DNA from: Bradyrhizobium genosp. L
GTDB lineage: Bacteria > Pseudomonadota > Alphaproteobacteria > Rhizobiales > Xanthobacteraceae
Reading direction: 5' to 3'
Assembly (NCBI RefSeq): GCF_015624485.1
Contig: NZ_CP061378.1
Coordinates: 558,001-622,000, forward strand
DNA: 64,000 nucleotides
Below the pieces are notes generated by a model. The model had not been told where the DNA came from. It saw only the letters and a list, made by a program, of their open reading frames with translations, and did not search any database. Below are positions 44,606-53,946 of this stretch, piece after piece; position 1 is the first letter of the stretch; the number at the start of each line of letters is the position of its first letter. Made by a program: the position numbers and the translations under genes.

Positions 44606-45271
44606 CGGCCCACCCGATCCGGGCCCGATCCCGAGCAGCTGTGCCATCCTCACCAGATCCGGCAACGACTTCGCCGCCATTTTCCGCATGATGTGCCCGC
44701 GGTGGATCTTCACGGTGATCTCGGCCACGCCGATTTCGGCGGCGACCTGCTTGTTCATCAGCCCCGCGGTGACGAGCGTCATCACCTGCCGTTCGCGCGA
44801 GGTCAGCGTCACGAAAACGGCGCGCAGGTTTGCAAGGACCTTTGCCTCATCGCGACGGTTTCTGTCGCGTTCGATCGCCGTCGTGACGGCGTCCAGCATG
44901 TCCTGATCGCGGAACGGTTTGGTCAGGAAGTCGACGGCTCCCGCCTTCATCGCCCTCACCGTCATCGGGATATCGCCATGGCCGGTCATGAAGATGATCG
45001 GAATATGAATCCCGGCTTTGGCCAGCTCGGCCTGAAAGTCCAGGCCGCTCAGCCGGGGCAGCCTGATGTCGAGGATCAGGCAGCTGGGGACATTCGGAAG
45101 CTTGCTTTGCAGGAATTCGTGGCCGGATCCAAACACCTCGGTCCGCCAGCCGACCGACCGGAAAAGATTGCTCAGCGCGTTCCGCACCGATGCGTCGTCG
45201 TCGACCACAAAGACGATCGGTTCCCCGGCGCCCGTGGGAGTGGCAGGCGATGCCGTGCGGGCGGTCATCAT
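44597..45271 (-). CDS. FixJ/NarL-family response regulator with LuxR-type DNA-binding domain
   Basis: A 224-residue response regulator. The receiver has VFVVDDDASVR, LILDIRLPRLSG (phospho Asp), MTGHGDIPMTVRAMKAGA and LTKPFRDQDML, close to the FixJ/NodW/NwsB/StyR branch. A linker leads to a LuxR helix-turn-helix: LTSRERQVMTLVTAGLMNKQ followed by AEIGVAEITVKIHRG. It overlaps the kinase gene stop by ATGA. It is the likely output of the adjoining sensor kinase. Confidence 0.9.
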   Translation of the reverse strand: MMTARTASPATPTGAGEPIVFVVDDDASVRNALSNLFRSVGWRTEVFGSGHEFLQSKLPNVPSCLILDIRLPRLSGLDFQAELAKAGIHIPIIFMTGHGDIPMTVRAMKAGAVDFLTKPFRDQDMLDAVTTAIERDRNRRDEAKVLANLRAVFVTLTSRERQVMTLVTAGLMNKQVAAEIGVAEITVKIHRGHIMRKMAAKSLPDLVRMAQLLGIGPGSGGPQT

Positions 45272-47019
45272 GCGCGGTCCTCTTGATGCAGCGGCAGCGC
45301 GAACTGGAATGTCGCACCGCGGCCGACATCGCCGGCCACGGAGAGGCGGCCGCCATGGGCCTCGACGATCGAGCGACAGATCGACAGTCCCATCCCCATG
45401 CCGCCGGACTTGGTGGTGAAGAAGGCGTCGAACAGCCGGCCGGCAGTTTCGGCGGCGATCCCGACGCCGCAGTCGCTGACCGAGACCAGGATTTGCCGGG
45501 CCTCATCCTGCCATGACCGGATCGCGAGTTCACGCGGCCGGTCGATGACCGGCTGCATCGCCTCGATACCGTTGATGATCAGGTTCAGCAAGACCTGTTG
45601 CAGCTGGACCCGGTCGGCGAGCACCAGAGGGAGATCGGGAGTGAGGTCCAGCCGCAGCGACACGCGATGGCTCAGCAGTTCATGCTGCACCAGGCCGATC
45701 ACCTCGTTGATCGCCTCATTGACGTCGAGTGGCGCTTTCTGATCGGACGTCTTGTTCACCAGCGCGCGGACGCGCTGGATGACCTCGCCCGCCCGGTTGC
45801 CGTCGCTGATGATCGACCTCACCGCCCCGCGCGCTTCGTTCAGATCGGGAGCCGACCGGTCGAGCCAGCGCAGGCAGGCCGCGGCGTTGGCGACAACGGC
45901 AGCGAGCGGCTGGTTCACCTCATGGGCGATCGATGCGGCGAGCTCGCCGAGCGCCGTCACCCGCGTGACGTGCGCGAGATTGGCCTGCGCCACATGCAAT
46001 TCCGCCTCGGCCCGCTTGCGGGACGTCATATCCGTCACCGCTCCGATGAACTCGGTGTCGTCAGACGCGTCCGTCACGGCATGCGCCCTGGCGTGAACGT
46101 GCTTGACCGCGCCATCGGGCATCAGCAACCGGTAACCGTGCTCGAAGTCCTTGTGATCGAGGGAAGCGCGGTCGATGGTTCGTTGCACGCGCGCGCGATC
46201 TTCCGGATGGATGCGTTGCAGGACCGTGTCGTGCGTGATCGACGGCACCTTGTCGAATCCGAAGATCCTGAAGGTTTCTTCCGACCAGATGATCTCGCCG
46301 CTGGCGAGGTGCCAGCCGAAGCTGCCGGTGTGGCTCAGCCGCTGGGCTTCGGCCAGATACATCTCACTCTGCCGCAGCGCATTTTCGGCCTGCTTGCGCT
46401 CGGTGATATCCTCGCAGGCGACCAGGACGATCATTTGATCGTCCTGCCGCCGCACGGCCTTGGCATTCTCACGAACCCAAAGCCGCGAGCCGTCCTTGCG
46501 GATCTTCCGGATTTCCCAGCTGTGGGTTCGGCCGATATTGTCGAGGCAGGCCGCGACTTTGCCCTGCACCCACGCGCGGTCCTCGGGGGCAAACACCCTC
46601 AGCACGGATTGCCCGAGCAATTCGTCGGCGGAGTAGCCGAGTTGCGCCGCGCCGAATGTGTTGACGGACAGCACGGTGCCCGCTTCATCGACCATGAAAT
46701 ACATGACGGGGTTGTGCTCGAACACCTCCTTCCACTGCGCCTCGCTGTTGCGCAGCGCCTCTATCGCGCGCTCTTCGCCCGCGGCGCGCCCGTGCAGAAC
46801 GGCTTCCATGCGCCTCTGGCTGCGGCGCACGAGGCGCATCATGATCAATGCCGCGGCGAGCGAGGCGACGAGCAGCGCGACGGCAATCAGATCGGCGGGG
46901 GTCGCAGGCTGAGGACCAAACGCCAGCCAGATGCATGCCGCGGCACCCAGCGCCAGCACCACGCCGGCGAGCAGCCACTGCTCGACCGACCAGGACTCGG
47001 CTGTCGGGCTACGCATCAT
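45268..47019 (-). CDS. PAS-domain sensor histidine kinase
   Basis: A 583-residue kinase. Two N-terminal helices (LLAGVVLALGAAACIWLAFG; LIAVALLVASLAAALIM) anchor it. Two PAS/PAC domains follow (from VFEHNPVMYFMVDEAG and from LSHTGSFGWHLASGE), then ALGELAASIAHEVNQPLAAV with the phospho-accepting His, N-box NLIINGIEAMQ, and DCGVGI and GGMGMGLSICRSIVEAHGG. This arrangement matches the FixL/NodV/NwsA and related rhizobial kinases but no haem-PAS motif was identified. ATGs at 47019 and 47016 are equally possible. Partner regulator lies immediately downstream. Confidence 0.9.
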   Translation of the reverse strand: MMRSPTAESWSVEQWLLAGVVLALGAAACIWLAFGPQPATPADLIAVALLVASLAAALIMMRLVRRSQRRMEAVLHGRAAGEERAIEALRNSEAQWKEVFEHNPVMYFMVDEAGTVLSVNTFGAAQLGYSADELLGQSVLRVFAPEDRAWVQGKVAACLDNIGRTHSWEIRKIRKDGSRLWVRENAKAVRRQDDQMIVLVACEDITERKQAENALRQSEMYLAEAQRLSHTGSFGWHLASGEIIWSEETFRIFGFDKVPSITHDTVLQRIHPEDRARVQRTIDRASLDHKDFEHGYRLLMPDGAVKHVHARAHAVTDASDDTEFIGAVTDMTSRKRAEAELHVAQANLAHVTRVTALGELAASIAHEVNQPLAAVVANAAACLRWLDRSAPDLNEARGAVRSIISDGNRAGEVIQRVRALVNKTSDQKAPLDVNEAINEVIGLVQHELLSHRVSLRLDLTPDLPLVLADRVQLQQVLLNLIINGIEAMQPVIDRPRELAIRSWQDEARQILVSVSDCGVGIAAETAGRLFDAFFTTKSGGMGMGLSICRSIVEAHGGRLSVAGDVGRGATFQFALPLHQEDRA

Positions 47020-47046
47020 GGGCGGCACCCCGCATCGGGCCATCAC

Positions 47047-47391
47047 GGGCCGCGCCGCGTCGCTAGGTGATTGGCATCATCAGCGGCGACAACGTCGCCC
47101 TTCCAACAAGAACCATATTAGCAGCTTTTTTCGACATTCGGACGGCGGCCTGCGGCGGCTCTGGCGACCCCTTCGCGCCCGTCATTTCGCTCAGGAGGCG
47201 AGATGGTCGCGCCTGTTCAGATCCAGGTTGTGACTCAAACCTAGGTATGATCCTCCCTACCGAAGGTACCGGGTGGATCAACCTCCGTTCAATGGTCCGT
47301 TCCACCGCGTTCACTACGCTTAGTGGGTAACTCGATGACGGTAGAGGTATCCGAAGCTCAGTAATCGCCAATCACAAATTCAGGTATTGAT
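47047..47391. other. 345-bp control region upstream of kinase and small gene
   Basis: This region is less GC-rich than the surroundings and lies between the minus-strand kinase and a small plus-strand frame. It contains the CAAACCTAGGTATGAT element and a GGTACC palindrome near 47265. Open frames on both strands here have no ribosome site or family signature. It probably holds the promoters of the two-component cluster. Confidence 0.5.
47236..47251 (+). promoter_or_regulatory. Palindrome-like element CAAACCTAGGTATGAT
   Basis: A 16-mer containing AAACC-TA-GGTAT, an imperfect palindrome around ACCTAGGT. A copy differing in one base lies at 44590-44605. The AAACC/GGTTT-type inverted layout recalls sites bound by StyR/TodT-like regulators (recalled, not searched). 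The TATGAT part could also be a -10 element. It lies 141 bp before the small gene at 47392 and 217 bp before the kinase gene. Confidence 0.5.
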
Positions 47392-47649
47392 ATGTCGAAA
47401 GCACCCCTGCACGTGATCCTTTGCACTGACGATATCGAACCCGACGCAATGCGCCGCCGCAGTGACTTCCAGCCTTTGGCCATCGACGGCGGCAAGCTGA
47501 CGAATGACGCGCCGGTCGACCACGCCCCCTGGGCAGACCTGCTCGAACTGTTCAATCTGAGCCTGCTGGTGTCCCATGCAAGCTATCTTGCCTGCCTGGC
47601 GAGCATTGCGGCGTTGGAGCCCAAGGAAGGGGCCCACCGCCTCGATTAG
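47392..47649 (+). CDS. Small hypothetical protein, 85 residues
   Basis: A plausible but unproven gene: ATG at 47392, TAG at 47647-47649, protein with MSKAPLHVILCTDDIEPD at its start and a hydrophobic patch LLVSHASYLACLASIAAL near its end. An overlapping minus-strand frame of equal length exists, and no ribosome site decides between them. The palindromic element lies 141 bp upstream, which favours the plus strand. No family recognised. Confidence 0.42.
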   Translation: MSKAPLHVILCTDDIEPDAMRRRSDFQPLAIDGGKLTNDAPVDHAPWADLLELFNLSLLVSHASYLACLASIAALEPKEGAHRLD

Positions 47650-47677
47650 ACCGGCGCGCGTGGACAGAGCCTAAGTG

Positions 47678-50470
47678 TTACGCTGCCGGCTTCTGTGCGT
47701 TGTCCTCGCTCGACAACAGATGCAGCAGCGCGCTCTTGATCGCGGCCTGGCGGGTCGGCGCGGTGATCTGGGCGCCGAGCAGGTCGGTGACATAGAACAC
47801 GTCGCGGGCGCGTTCGCCGAAGGTCGCGACATGGGCGGAGGCAATGTTGAGGTTGAGCTTCGAGATCGCGGTCGTGAGCTGGTAGAGCAGGCCGGGCCGG
47901 TCGAGGCCCGACACCTCGATCACGGTGTAGCGGTCGGACCATGCGTTGTTGATCGACACCTCCGGCTCGACGATGAACGGCCGCGCCTTGCTGCGCACGG
48001 TGCGCTTCGCCACCGCTTCGGGCAGGCGGAGCTTGCCTTCGAGCACGTCCTCGATCATCTCGCCGATCCGCGTCGCGCGGCGGCCTTCGTCCTCGTCGCG
48101 GTCGTATTCCCTGGATATCGAGATGGTGTCGAGGGCGCGGCCGTCGGTGGTGGTGTAGATCTGGGCGTCGACGATGTTGGCGCCGGCCGAGGCACAGGCG
48201 CCGGCGATGATCGACAGCAGCCAGGGATGGTCCATCGCCAGGATCGTCAGCTCGGTGACGCCGCGCAGCTCGTCGAAGCCGACATTGATCGCGAGCTTGT
48301 GGCCGGCCTGCTCGCTGGCGCGGATGAAGCGCGCCTGGCGGATTTTTCGCGGCAGCTCGACCTTGAGCCAATAGGCCGGATAGTGCCGGCCGATATAGGC
48401 GTTGAGCTCGGTTTCCGGCCATTCGGTGAAGGCCTGGCGGAATTCGGCCTGCGCCACCGCGATGCGTTGCGCGCGGTTGACCTCCGAGAAGCCGCCGGTC
48501 AGCACCGGCTCGGTCTCGTAATACAGCGTGCGCATCAGCTGCGCCTTCCAGCCGTTCCACACGCCCGGGCCGACGCCTCGGATGTCGGCGGTGGTCAGGA
48601 TGGTCAAGAGCTTCATCTGCTCGACCGATTGCACCACGGCGGCAAAATTCTCGATCGTCTTGCGGTCCGACAGATCGCGCGATTGCGCCACCGTCGACAT
48701 CACCAGATGCTCCTCGATCAGCCATGCCACCAGCTCGGTGTCGGCATGGGAAAAGCCGAGCCGCGGGCACAGCCGCCGCGCCACCTTGGCGCCGGCGATC
48801 GAGTGATCCTCGGGCCGCCCCTTGGCGATGTCGTGCAGCAGCGTCGCGACATAGATCACCGGGCGATGCTCCGGGCGGATCTTGCGGAACAGGTCGCTGG
48901 CAACCGTGAACTCCTCGTTGCCGCCGCGCTGGATGTCCTGCAGGAAGCCGATGCAGCGGATCAGGTGCTCGTCCACCGTGTAGTGATGATACATGTTGAA
49001 CTGCATCATCGACACGATCTTGCCGAAGGCACGGATGAAGTGGCCGAGCACGCCGGTCTCGTTCATCCGCCGCAGCACGGTCTCCGCGTTGTCGGAGGTC
49101 AGGATCTCCATGAACAGGCGGTTGGCGTCCTCGTTCTCGCGCAGTGCCGTGTTGATCAGCTTCAGCGAGCGCGTCACCGTGCGCATCGCGTCGGGATGGA
49201 AGGCGAGGTTGTTCTGCTGCGCGAGGCGGAAGATCCGGATCAGATTGACCGGATCGTGCTTGAAGACGTCGGGCGCGGCGAGGTTGATGCGGTTGTTGTC
49301 GACGATGAAGTCGTCGCTGCCGGGCACCCGCCGCCGCTTGGCGGCCGGCCGGAACCGGGCCACCATCCGGCTCAGCACCGGCGCCGGCTTGTTGTGCTCC
49401 TCTTCCAGCCTGGCGCACAGGATCGCGGTGAGGTCGCCGACGTCCTTGGCGATCAGGAAGTAGTGCTTCATGAAGCGCTCGACATCCTGCATCCCGGGAT
49501 GCGAGGTGTAGCCGAGCCGAACGGCGATCTCGCGCTGCATGTCGAACGACAGCCGCTCCTCGGCGCGGCCGGCGAAGAAGTGCAGATTGCAGCGCACCGA
49601 CCACAGGAAGTCGGCGCAGCGGCGGAACGTGCGGTACTCCTGGGCGTCGAACACGCCGCGCTCCAGCAGCTCGTCGGTCTCGCGCACGCGGTAGACATAT
49701 TTGGCGATCCAGAACAGCGTGTGCAGGTCGCGCAAGCCGCCCTTGCCGTCCTTCACATTGGGCTCGACCAGATAGCGTGACTGGCCGGCACGGCGGTGCC
49801 GCTCCTCGCGCTCGGCGAGTTTGGCGGTGACGAATTCCGATGCGGTGCCCTGCACCACCTCCTTATCGAAGCGCTCGACCAATTCGTCATAGAGCGGCTG
49901 GTCGCCGGTCAGGAAGCGCGTCTCCAGGATCGCGGTGCGGATCGTCATGTCGCCGCGGGCCTGGCGGATCGATTCGTCGACCGAGCGGGTGGCGTGGCCG
50001 ACCTTCAGCCCCATGTCCCACAGGCAATAGAGGATCGCTTCGGCGACCTGCTCGCCCCAGGCGGTCTGCTTGTAGGGCAGGATGAACAAGAGATCGATGT
50101 CGGATTCCGGCGCCATCAGCCCGCGGCCATAGCCGCCGGTCGCGACCACGGCCATCCGCTCGGCGCCCGAGGGGATCGGCGAATGGTAGAGATGCCTGGT
50201 CGCGGCCGCATAGAGGATGCGGATGATCTCGTCCTGCACGAAGCAGAGCCGCTCGGCGCAGCGGCGACCGTGACGGTCCTTGAGCAGCACGGCCTGTGCC
50301 GTGGCGCGGGCTGCGATCAGCTCGGCCTTGAGCAGCTGCGCCATCGCGGCGCGGAACTGGTCCTCGCGGCCGGCATGCTTCTCGGCGAGCGCATTGACTG
50401 CCGCGGTGATCCGCGCGGTCTCGAAACGATCATCCGCGTCGGGGCGGTCCTCGGCCACAATGCTGTCCAT
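47678..50470 (-). CDS. glnD: [Protein-PII] uridylyltransferase/uridylyl-removing enzyme
   Basis: A 930-residue bifunctional nitrogen sensor that uridylylates and de-uridylylates PII proteins in response to glutamine. The nucleotidyltransferase site is ATGGYGRGLMAPESDIDLLF, the HD-type removing domain has LHDIAKGRPEDHS, and the two ACT glutamine-binding domains fill the last 200 residues (TILAMDHPWLLSIIAGACAS and IEVSGLDRPGLLYQLTTAIS). The length matches alphaproteobacterial GlnD. It is divergent from the ssu-like operon, with a shared 198-bp control region. Confidence 0.95.
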   Translation of the reverse strand: MDSIVAEDRPDADDRFETARITAAVNALAEKHAGREDQFRAAMAQLLKAELIAARATAQAVLLKDRHGRRCAERLCFVQDEIIRILYAAATRHLYHSPIPSGAERMAVVATGGYGRGLMAPESDIDLLFILPYKQTAWGEQVAEAILYCLWDMGLKVGHATRSVDESIRQARGDMTIRTAILETRFLTGDQPLYDELVERFDKEVVQGTASEFVTAKLAEREERHRRAGQSRYLVEPNVKDGKGGLRDLHTLFWIAKYVYRVRETDELLERGVFDAQEYRTFRRCADFLWSVRCNLHFFAGRAEERLSFDMQREIAVRLGYTSHPGMQDVERFMKHYFLIAKDVGDLTAILCARLEEEHNKPAPVLSRMVARFRPAAKRRRVPGSDDFIVDNNRINLAAPDVFKHDPVNLIRIFRLAQQNNLAFHPDAMRTVTRSLKLINTALRENEDANRLFMEILTSDNAETVLRRMNETGVLGHFIRAFGKIVSMMQFNMYHHYTVDEHLIRCIGFLQDIQRGGNEEFTVASDLFRKIRPEHRPVIYVATLLHDIAKGRPEDHSIAGAKVARRLCPRLGFSHADTELVAWLIEEHLVMSTVAQSRDLSDRKTIENFAAVVQSVEQMKLLTILTTADIRGVGPGVWNGWKAQLMRTLYYETEPVLTGGFSEVNRAQRIAVAQAEFRQAFTEWPETELNAYIGRHYPAYWLKVELPRKIRQARFIRASEQAGHKLAINVGFDELRGVTELTILAMDHPWLLSIIAGACASAGANIVDAQIYTTTDGRALDTISISREYDRDEDEGRRATRIGEMIEDVLEGKLRLPEAVAKRTVRSKARPFIVEPEVSINNAWSDRYTVIEVSGLDRPGLLYQLTTAISKLNLNIASAHVATFGERARDVFYVTDLLGAQITAPTRQAAIKSALLHLLSSEDNAQKPAA

Positions 50471-50603
50471 GCGTCTTTCCGATATCGGACGGCGCCTTTG
50501 CTGTCACTGACCAAAGTATGAGGACAGCAGATCCATGCTGTTTACTCGGACCTTTGGGCAAGATCGTTCTCGCGCCGCCTCGCAAAACGTAGAGATTTTC
50601 TGG

Positions 50604-50632
50604 TTGACCGCAAGTCTAACTCATTGAATTAA
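50604..50632 (+). promoter_or_regulatory. Possible sigma-70 promoter of the sulfonate transporter operon
   Basis: TTGACC at 50604-50609 is followed 17 bases later by AATTAA (50627-50632), an acceptable housekeeping promoter. The ATG at 50669 lies 36 bp downstream, with AAGGAG at 50655-50660. Only the sequence pattern supports this. Confidence 0.4.
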
Positions 50633-50668
50633 AAGATTGTTTCTTAAGCACTTCAAGGAGATCGACGA

Positions 50669-51643
50669 ATGCAGAAATTTTCCCGGCGCGCCGTCGCAGC
50701 GCTGTTCGCGGTCTCGATGGTGCTGCCCGGCGCGGCGTTCGCCGCCGACGCGGTCAAGGAGATCCGGATCGACTGGGCGACCTACAATCCGGTGTCGCTG
50801 CTGCTCAAGCAGAAGGGCCTGCTGGAGAAGGAATTCGCCAAGGACGGCATCAGCATCGTCTGGGTGCAGTCGGCCGGCTCCAACAAGGCGCTCGAGTTCC
50901 TCAATGCCGGCTCGATCGATTTCGGTTCGACCGCGGGCTCGGCCGCGCTGGTCGCGAAGATCAACGGCAACCCGATCAAGTCGATCTACGTCTATTCGCG
51001 CCCCGAATGGACCGCGCTGGTGACGGCCAAGGATTCCAAGATCGCCTCGGTCGCCGACCTCAAGGGCAAGCGCGTCGCGGTGACCCGCGGCACCGATCCG
51101 CACATCTTCCTGGTCCGCGCGCTACTCGGCGCCGGCCTCACCGAAAAGGACATCACCCCGGTGCTGTTGCAGCATGCCGACGGCAAGACTGCGCTGATCC
51201 GCGGCGACGTCGACGCCTGGGCCGGCCTCGACCCGATGATGGCGCAGGCCGAGATCGAGGACGGCGCCAAACTGTTCTACCGCAAGCCGGACGCCAACAC
51301 CTGGGGCATCCTCAATGTGCGCGAAGAGTTCTTGAAGGACCATCCCGACATCGTCCGCCGCGTGCTCGCCACGTACGAGGAGGCGCGGAAATATTCGCTG
51401 GCGAATTACGACGAGCTGAAGAAGACCTTCCTTGCGGTGACCAAGCTGCCGGACGCCGTGGTCGACAAGCAGCTCAAGGAGCGCACCGAACTGACCCACA
51501 GCCGGATCGGCGCCCCCCAGCGCGAGTCGATCCTCGCCGCCGGGCTTGCGCTCCAGCAGGCCGGCGTGATCGACGCCAAGACCGACGTGAAGGCGGCGGT
51601 GGACAGCCTGATCGACGATCAGGTCCCGCTGCCGGCGAACTAG
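50669..51643 (+). CDS. ssuA: Aliphatic sulfonate-type ABC transporter binding protein
   Basis: A 324-residue periplasmic binding protein of the SsuA/TauA/NrtA family. The signal peptide ends near GAAFAAD. The mature part has IRIDWATYNPVSLLLKQKG, SAGSNKALEFLNAGSIDFG and GKRVAVTRGTDPHIFL. Permease and ATPase follow, making a complete importer. The symbol is tentative: taurine or other sulfonates, or a thiamine-like precursor, are alternatives. Strong ribosome site AAGGAG. Confidence 0.8.
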   Translation: MQKFSRRAVAALFAVSMVLPGAAFAADAVKEIRIDWATYNPVSLLLKQKGLLEKEFAKDGISIVWVQSAGSNKALEFLNAGSIDFGSTAGSAALVAKINGNPIKSIYVYSRPEWTALVTAKDSKIASVADLKGKRVAVTRGTDPHIFLVRALLGAGLTEKDITPVLLQHADGKTALIRGDVDAWAGLDPMMAQAEIEDGAKLFYRKPDANTWGILNVREEFLKDHPDIVRRVLATYEEARKYSLANYDELKKTFLAVTKLPDAVVDKQLKERTELTHSRIGAPQRESILAAGLALQQAGVIDAKTDVKAAVDSLIDDQVPLPAN

Positions 51644-51653
51644 CTCCGCTCCA

Positions 51654-51676
51654 CCTTCTCCCACAAGGGGAGAAGG
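51654..51676. repeat. Pyrimidine/purine hairpin, family F copy 1
   Basis: CCTTCTCCC and GGGAGAAGG form a 9-bp stem with a short loop, 11 bp after the binding-protein stop. A second copy is at 63418-63438. It lies inside the operon, so it may shape relative mRNA stability of ssuA compared with the permease. Confidence 0.65.
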
Positions 51677-51753
51677 GAAGAAGGCGCCGGGACGACGTGG
51701 GATAGAGTCACGTAGCCCCACCTTGCAATCCCGCTGGAAGAATAGTTCTTGCT

Positions 51754-52593
51754 ATGGCCATGACCGTTGACCTGCCTGCGCTGGAACAAACGGCCGCGTC
51801 GGCTGCGACGTCGGCGCGGTGGGTTCGCTATGCGCGGCTGGCGCTCGGGCTGCTGCTGCCCCTGGCGCTGGCGGTAGGCTGGGAGCTCGTCGTCGCTCTC
51901 GGCTACTCCAACGGCCGCCTGGTCCCGCCGCCTTCAAAAGTGTTCGCGACCATCGTCGAGCTGGCGCGCAGCGGCGAACTGACCCGGCACATCCTTGCGA
52001 CGCTGTGGCGGGTCGGCGCCGGCTTCGCGCTCGGCGTCGTCGCCGGCACCATCCTCGGCGCGATCTCCGGCTACTGGAGCCTGGCGCGCCGGCTGCTTGA
52101 TCCAACGGTTCAAGCGTTGCGCGCGATCCCCTCGATCGCCTGGGTGCCGCTGTTCATCCTGTGGCTCGGCATCTTCGAGACCTCGAAGATCGCGCTGATC
52201 GCGGTCGGCGTGTTCTTCCCGGTCTATCTCGGCGTGATGGGCGCGATAGCATCGGTCGATCGCAAGATCGTCGAGGTCGGCCGCGTCTTCCGCCTGTCGG
52301 GCTTTGCGATGATCCGCCGCATCCTCTTGCCCGCGGTGTTGCCGGCCTATGTGGTGTCGCTGCGGGTCGGGCTCGGCCTGGGCTGGATGTTCGTGGTCGC
52401 CGCCGAATTCATGGGGGCGTCCGAAGGGCTCGGTTATCTCCTGACCGACGGCCAGCAGCTCGGCAAGCCGGCGCAGATCCTGGCGGCGATCGTGATCTTC
52501 GCGATCCTCGGCAAGACCACCGACTGGCTGATCGAGATCGCGACCGCGCCGCTGCTGCGCTGGCAGGACGCGTTCGCACGGGGAGCGGCGTGA
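51754..52593 (+). CDS. ssuC: Sulfonate-type ABC transporter permease
   Basis: A 279-residue BPD-type permease with about six helices. ALRAIPSIAWVPLFILWLGIFETSKIAL includes the conserved EAA-loop region, followed by VGRVFRLSGFAMIRRILLPAVLPA. The end of the gene overlaps the ATPase start by one base (TGATG), so translation is coupled. Confidence 0.88.
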   Translation: MAMTVDLPALEQTAASAATSARWVRYARLALGLLLPLALAVGWELVVALGYSNGRLVPPPSKVFATIVELARSGELTRHILATLWRVGAGFALGVVAGTILGAISGYWSLARRLLDPTVQALRAIPSIAWVPLFILWLGIFETSKIALIAVGVFFPVYLGVMGAIASVDRKIVEVGRVFRLSGFAMIRRILLPAVLPAYVVSLRVGLGLGWMFVVAAEFMGASEGLGYLLTDGQQLGKPAQILAAIVIFAILGKTTDWLIEIATAPLLRWQDAFARGAA

Positions 52594-53378
52594 TGCTGGC
52601 GCTCAAAGAGGTCAGCAAGACCTATCCCAACGGGGTCCACGCGCTGGAGCGCTTCTCGGCCGAGATCCCGCCGGGCGAGATCGTCGCGATCATCGGCGGC
52701 TCCGGCTGCGGCAAGTCGACGCTGCTGCGCGCCATTGCCGGGCTCGACCGTGCGACCACGGGCAGCGTGACGCTCGACAACGCCGTCATCACCTCGCCGC
52801 ATGCCAAGATCGGCATCATCTTCCAGGAGCCGCGGCTGCTGCCCTGGCTCAGCGTCGCCGGCAATATCGGCTTCGGCCTCGCGGACCTTGCGGCCGACGT
52901 CAGGCGCGCGCGGATCGCAGCCGCGCTGGCCCGCGTCGGCCTCGCCGACAAGGCCAATGCCTGGCCGCGCGAGCTCTCCGGCGGGCAGGCGCAGCGGGTC
53001 GCAATCGCCCGCGCGCTGGTGCCGCAGCCGGAGGTGCTGTTGCTCGACGAGCCCTTCTCCGCGCTCGACGCCTTCACAAGGCGCGATTTGCAGGATCATC
53101 TGCTCGATCTCTGGAACGATACGAGGCCGACCCTGATCCTGGTCACCCATGACGTCGACGAGGCCGTGGTCCTGGCCGATCGCGTGCTGGTGATGCGGCC
53201 GCGGCCGGGCCGGCTGTTTCAGGAGATCACCATCAATCTGGCGCGGCCGCGCGACCGCAAGTCCGAGCTGTTCGACAATTTCAAGCGCCGCGTGCTGACC
53301 GCGCTCGACCGCTCGCTGGACCGCAAGGTGCGCGAGGCCGCCGACAAATCCAATGCCGGCGAGGCGATGTGGTGGTGA
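52593..53378 (+). CDS. ssuB: Sulfonate-type ABC transporter ATP-binding protein
   Basis: A 261-residue ATPase: Walker A GGSGCGKST, Q-loop FQEPRLLPWLSV, signature LSGGQAQR, Walker B LLLDEPFSALD, and H-loop VTHDVDEA. These match the NrtD/SsuB/TauB branch. The start at 52593 overlaps the permease stop. It completes the ABC importer with the preceding two genes. Confidence 0.9.
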   Translation: MLALKEVSKTYPNGVHALERFSAEIPPGEIVAIIGGSGCGKSTLLRAIAGLDRATTGSVTLDNAVITSPHAKIGIIFQEPRLLPWLSVAGNIGFGLADLAADVRRARIAAALARVGLADKANAWPRELSGGQAQRVAIARALVPQPEVLLLDEPFSALDAFTRRDLQDHLLDLWNDTRPTLILVTHDVDEAVVLADRVLVMRPRPGRLFQEITINLARPRDRKSELFDNFKRRVLTALDRSLDRKVREAADKSNAGEAMWW

Positions 53379-53433
53379 CATCGGCGCCGTAACGGCTTAC
53401 ATCGGCAGAAACAACAACGCCGGGAGCACGACC

Positions 53434-53943
53434 ATGGACGCCACCGAACTCCGCGCAATGCAGGCCCCGATCAAGGAGCGCTACAAGAGCGATCCGCAGT
53501 CCGCCGTGATCACGCTGAAGGCCAAGGGCTCCACCGACAGCGACAGCATCTCCTGCAAGGTCGAGACCGGCCGCGCGCTGGCGATCGCCGGCCTGCATCC
53601 CGCCACCGGCGGCTCCGGGCTGGAGCTGTGCTCCGGCGACATGCTGCTGGAAGCGCTGGTCGCCTGCGCCGGCGTCACGCTGAAATCGGTTGCGACCGCG
53701 ATCGAGGTGCCGCTCAAGCGCGGCGACGTCTTCGCCGAGGGCGATCTCGATTTCCGCGGCACGCTCGGCGTCGACAAGGAGACCCCGGTCGGCTTCCGCG
53801 AAATCCGCCTCCGCTTCGAAATCGGCACCGACGCGCCGCAGGACAAGCTCGATCTCCTGCTCAAGCTCACCGAACGTTATTGCGTGGTCTACCAGACCAT
53901 CAAGAACGGGCCGAAGGTCTCGGTCACGATGGCGCGGGTCTAG
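53434..53943 (+). CDS. OsmC family protein
   Basis: A 169-residue OsmC-like protein; LELCSGDMLLEALVACAGVTL carries the two Cys-centred helices used for peroxide or thiol chemistry. It ends YCVVYQTIKNGPKVSV. Start ATG at 53434 with GGGAG upstream; the frame is open to 53353 but the family begins here. It follows the importer by 55 bp and could be co-transcribed. The substrate (organic peroxide) is a family inference. Confidence 0.85.
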   Translation: MDATELRAMQAPIKERYKSDPQSAVITLKAKGSTDSDSISCKVETGRALAIAGLHPATGGSGLELCSGDMLLEALVACAGVTLKSVATAIEVPLKRGDVFAEGDLDFRGTLGVDKETPVGFREIRLRFEIGTDAPQDKLDLLLKLTERYCVVYQTIKNGPKVSVTMARV

Positions 53944-53946
53944 CCC

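Noticed and set aside
47063..47371. Overlapping 87- and 102-residue frames in the kinase upstream region
   Set aside because: No ribosome sites, no family signature, and the region carries regulatory-looking palindromes instead.
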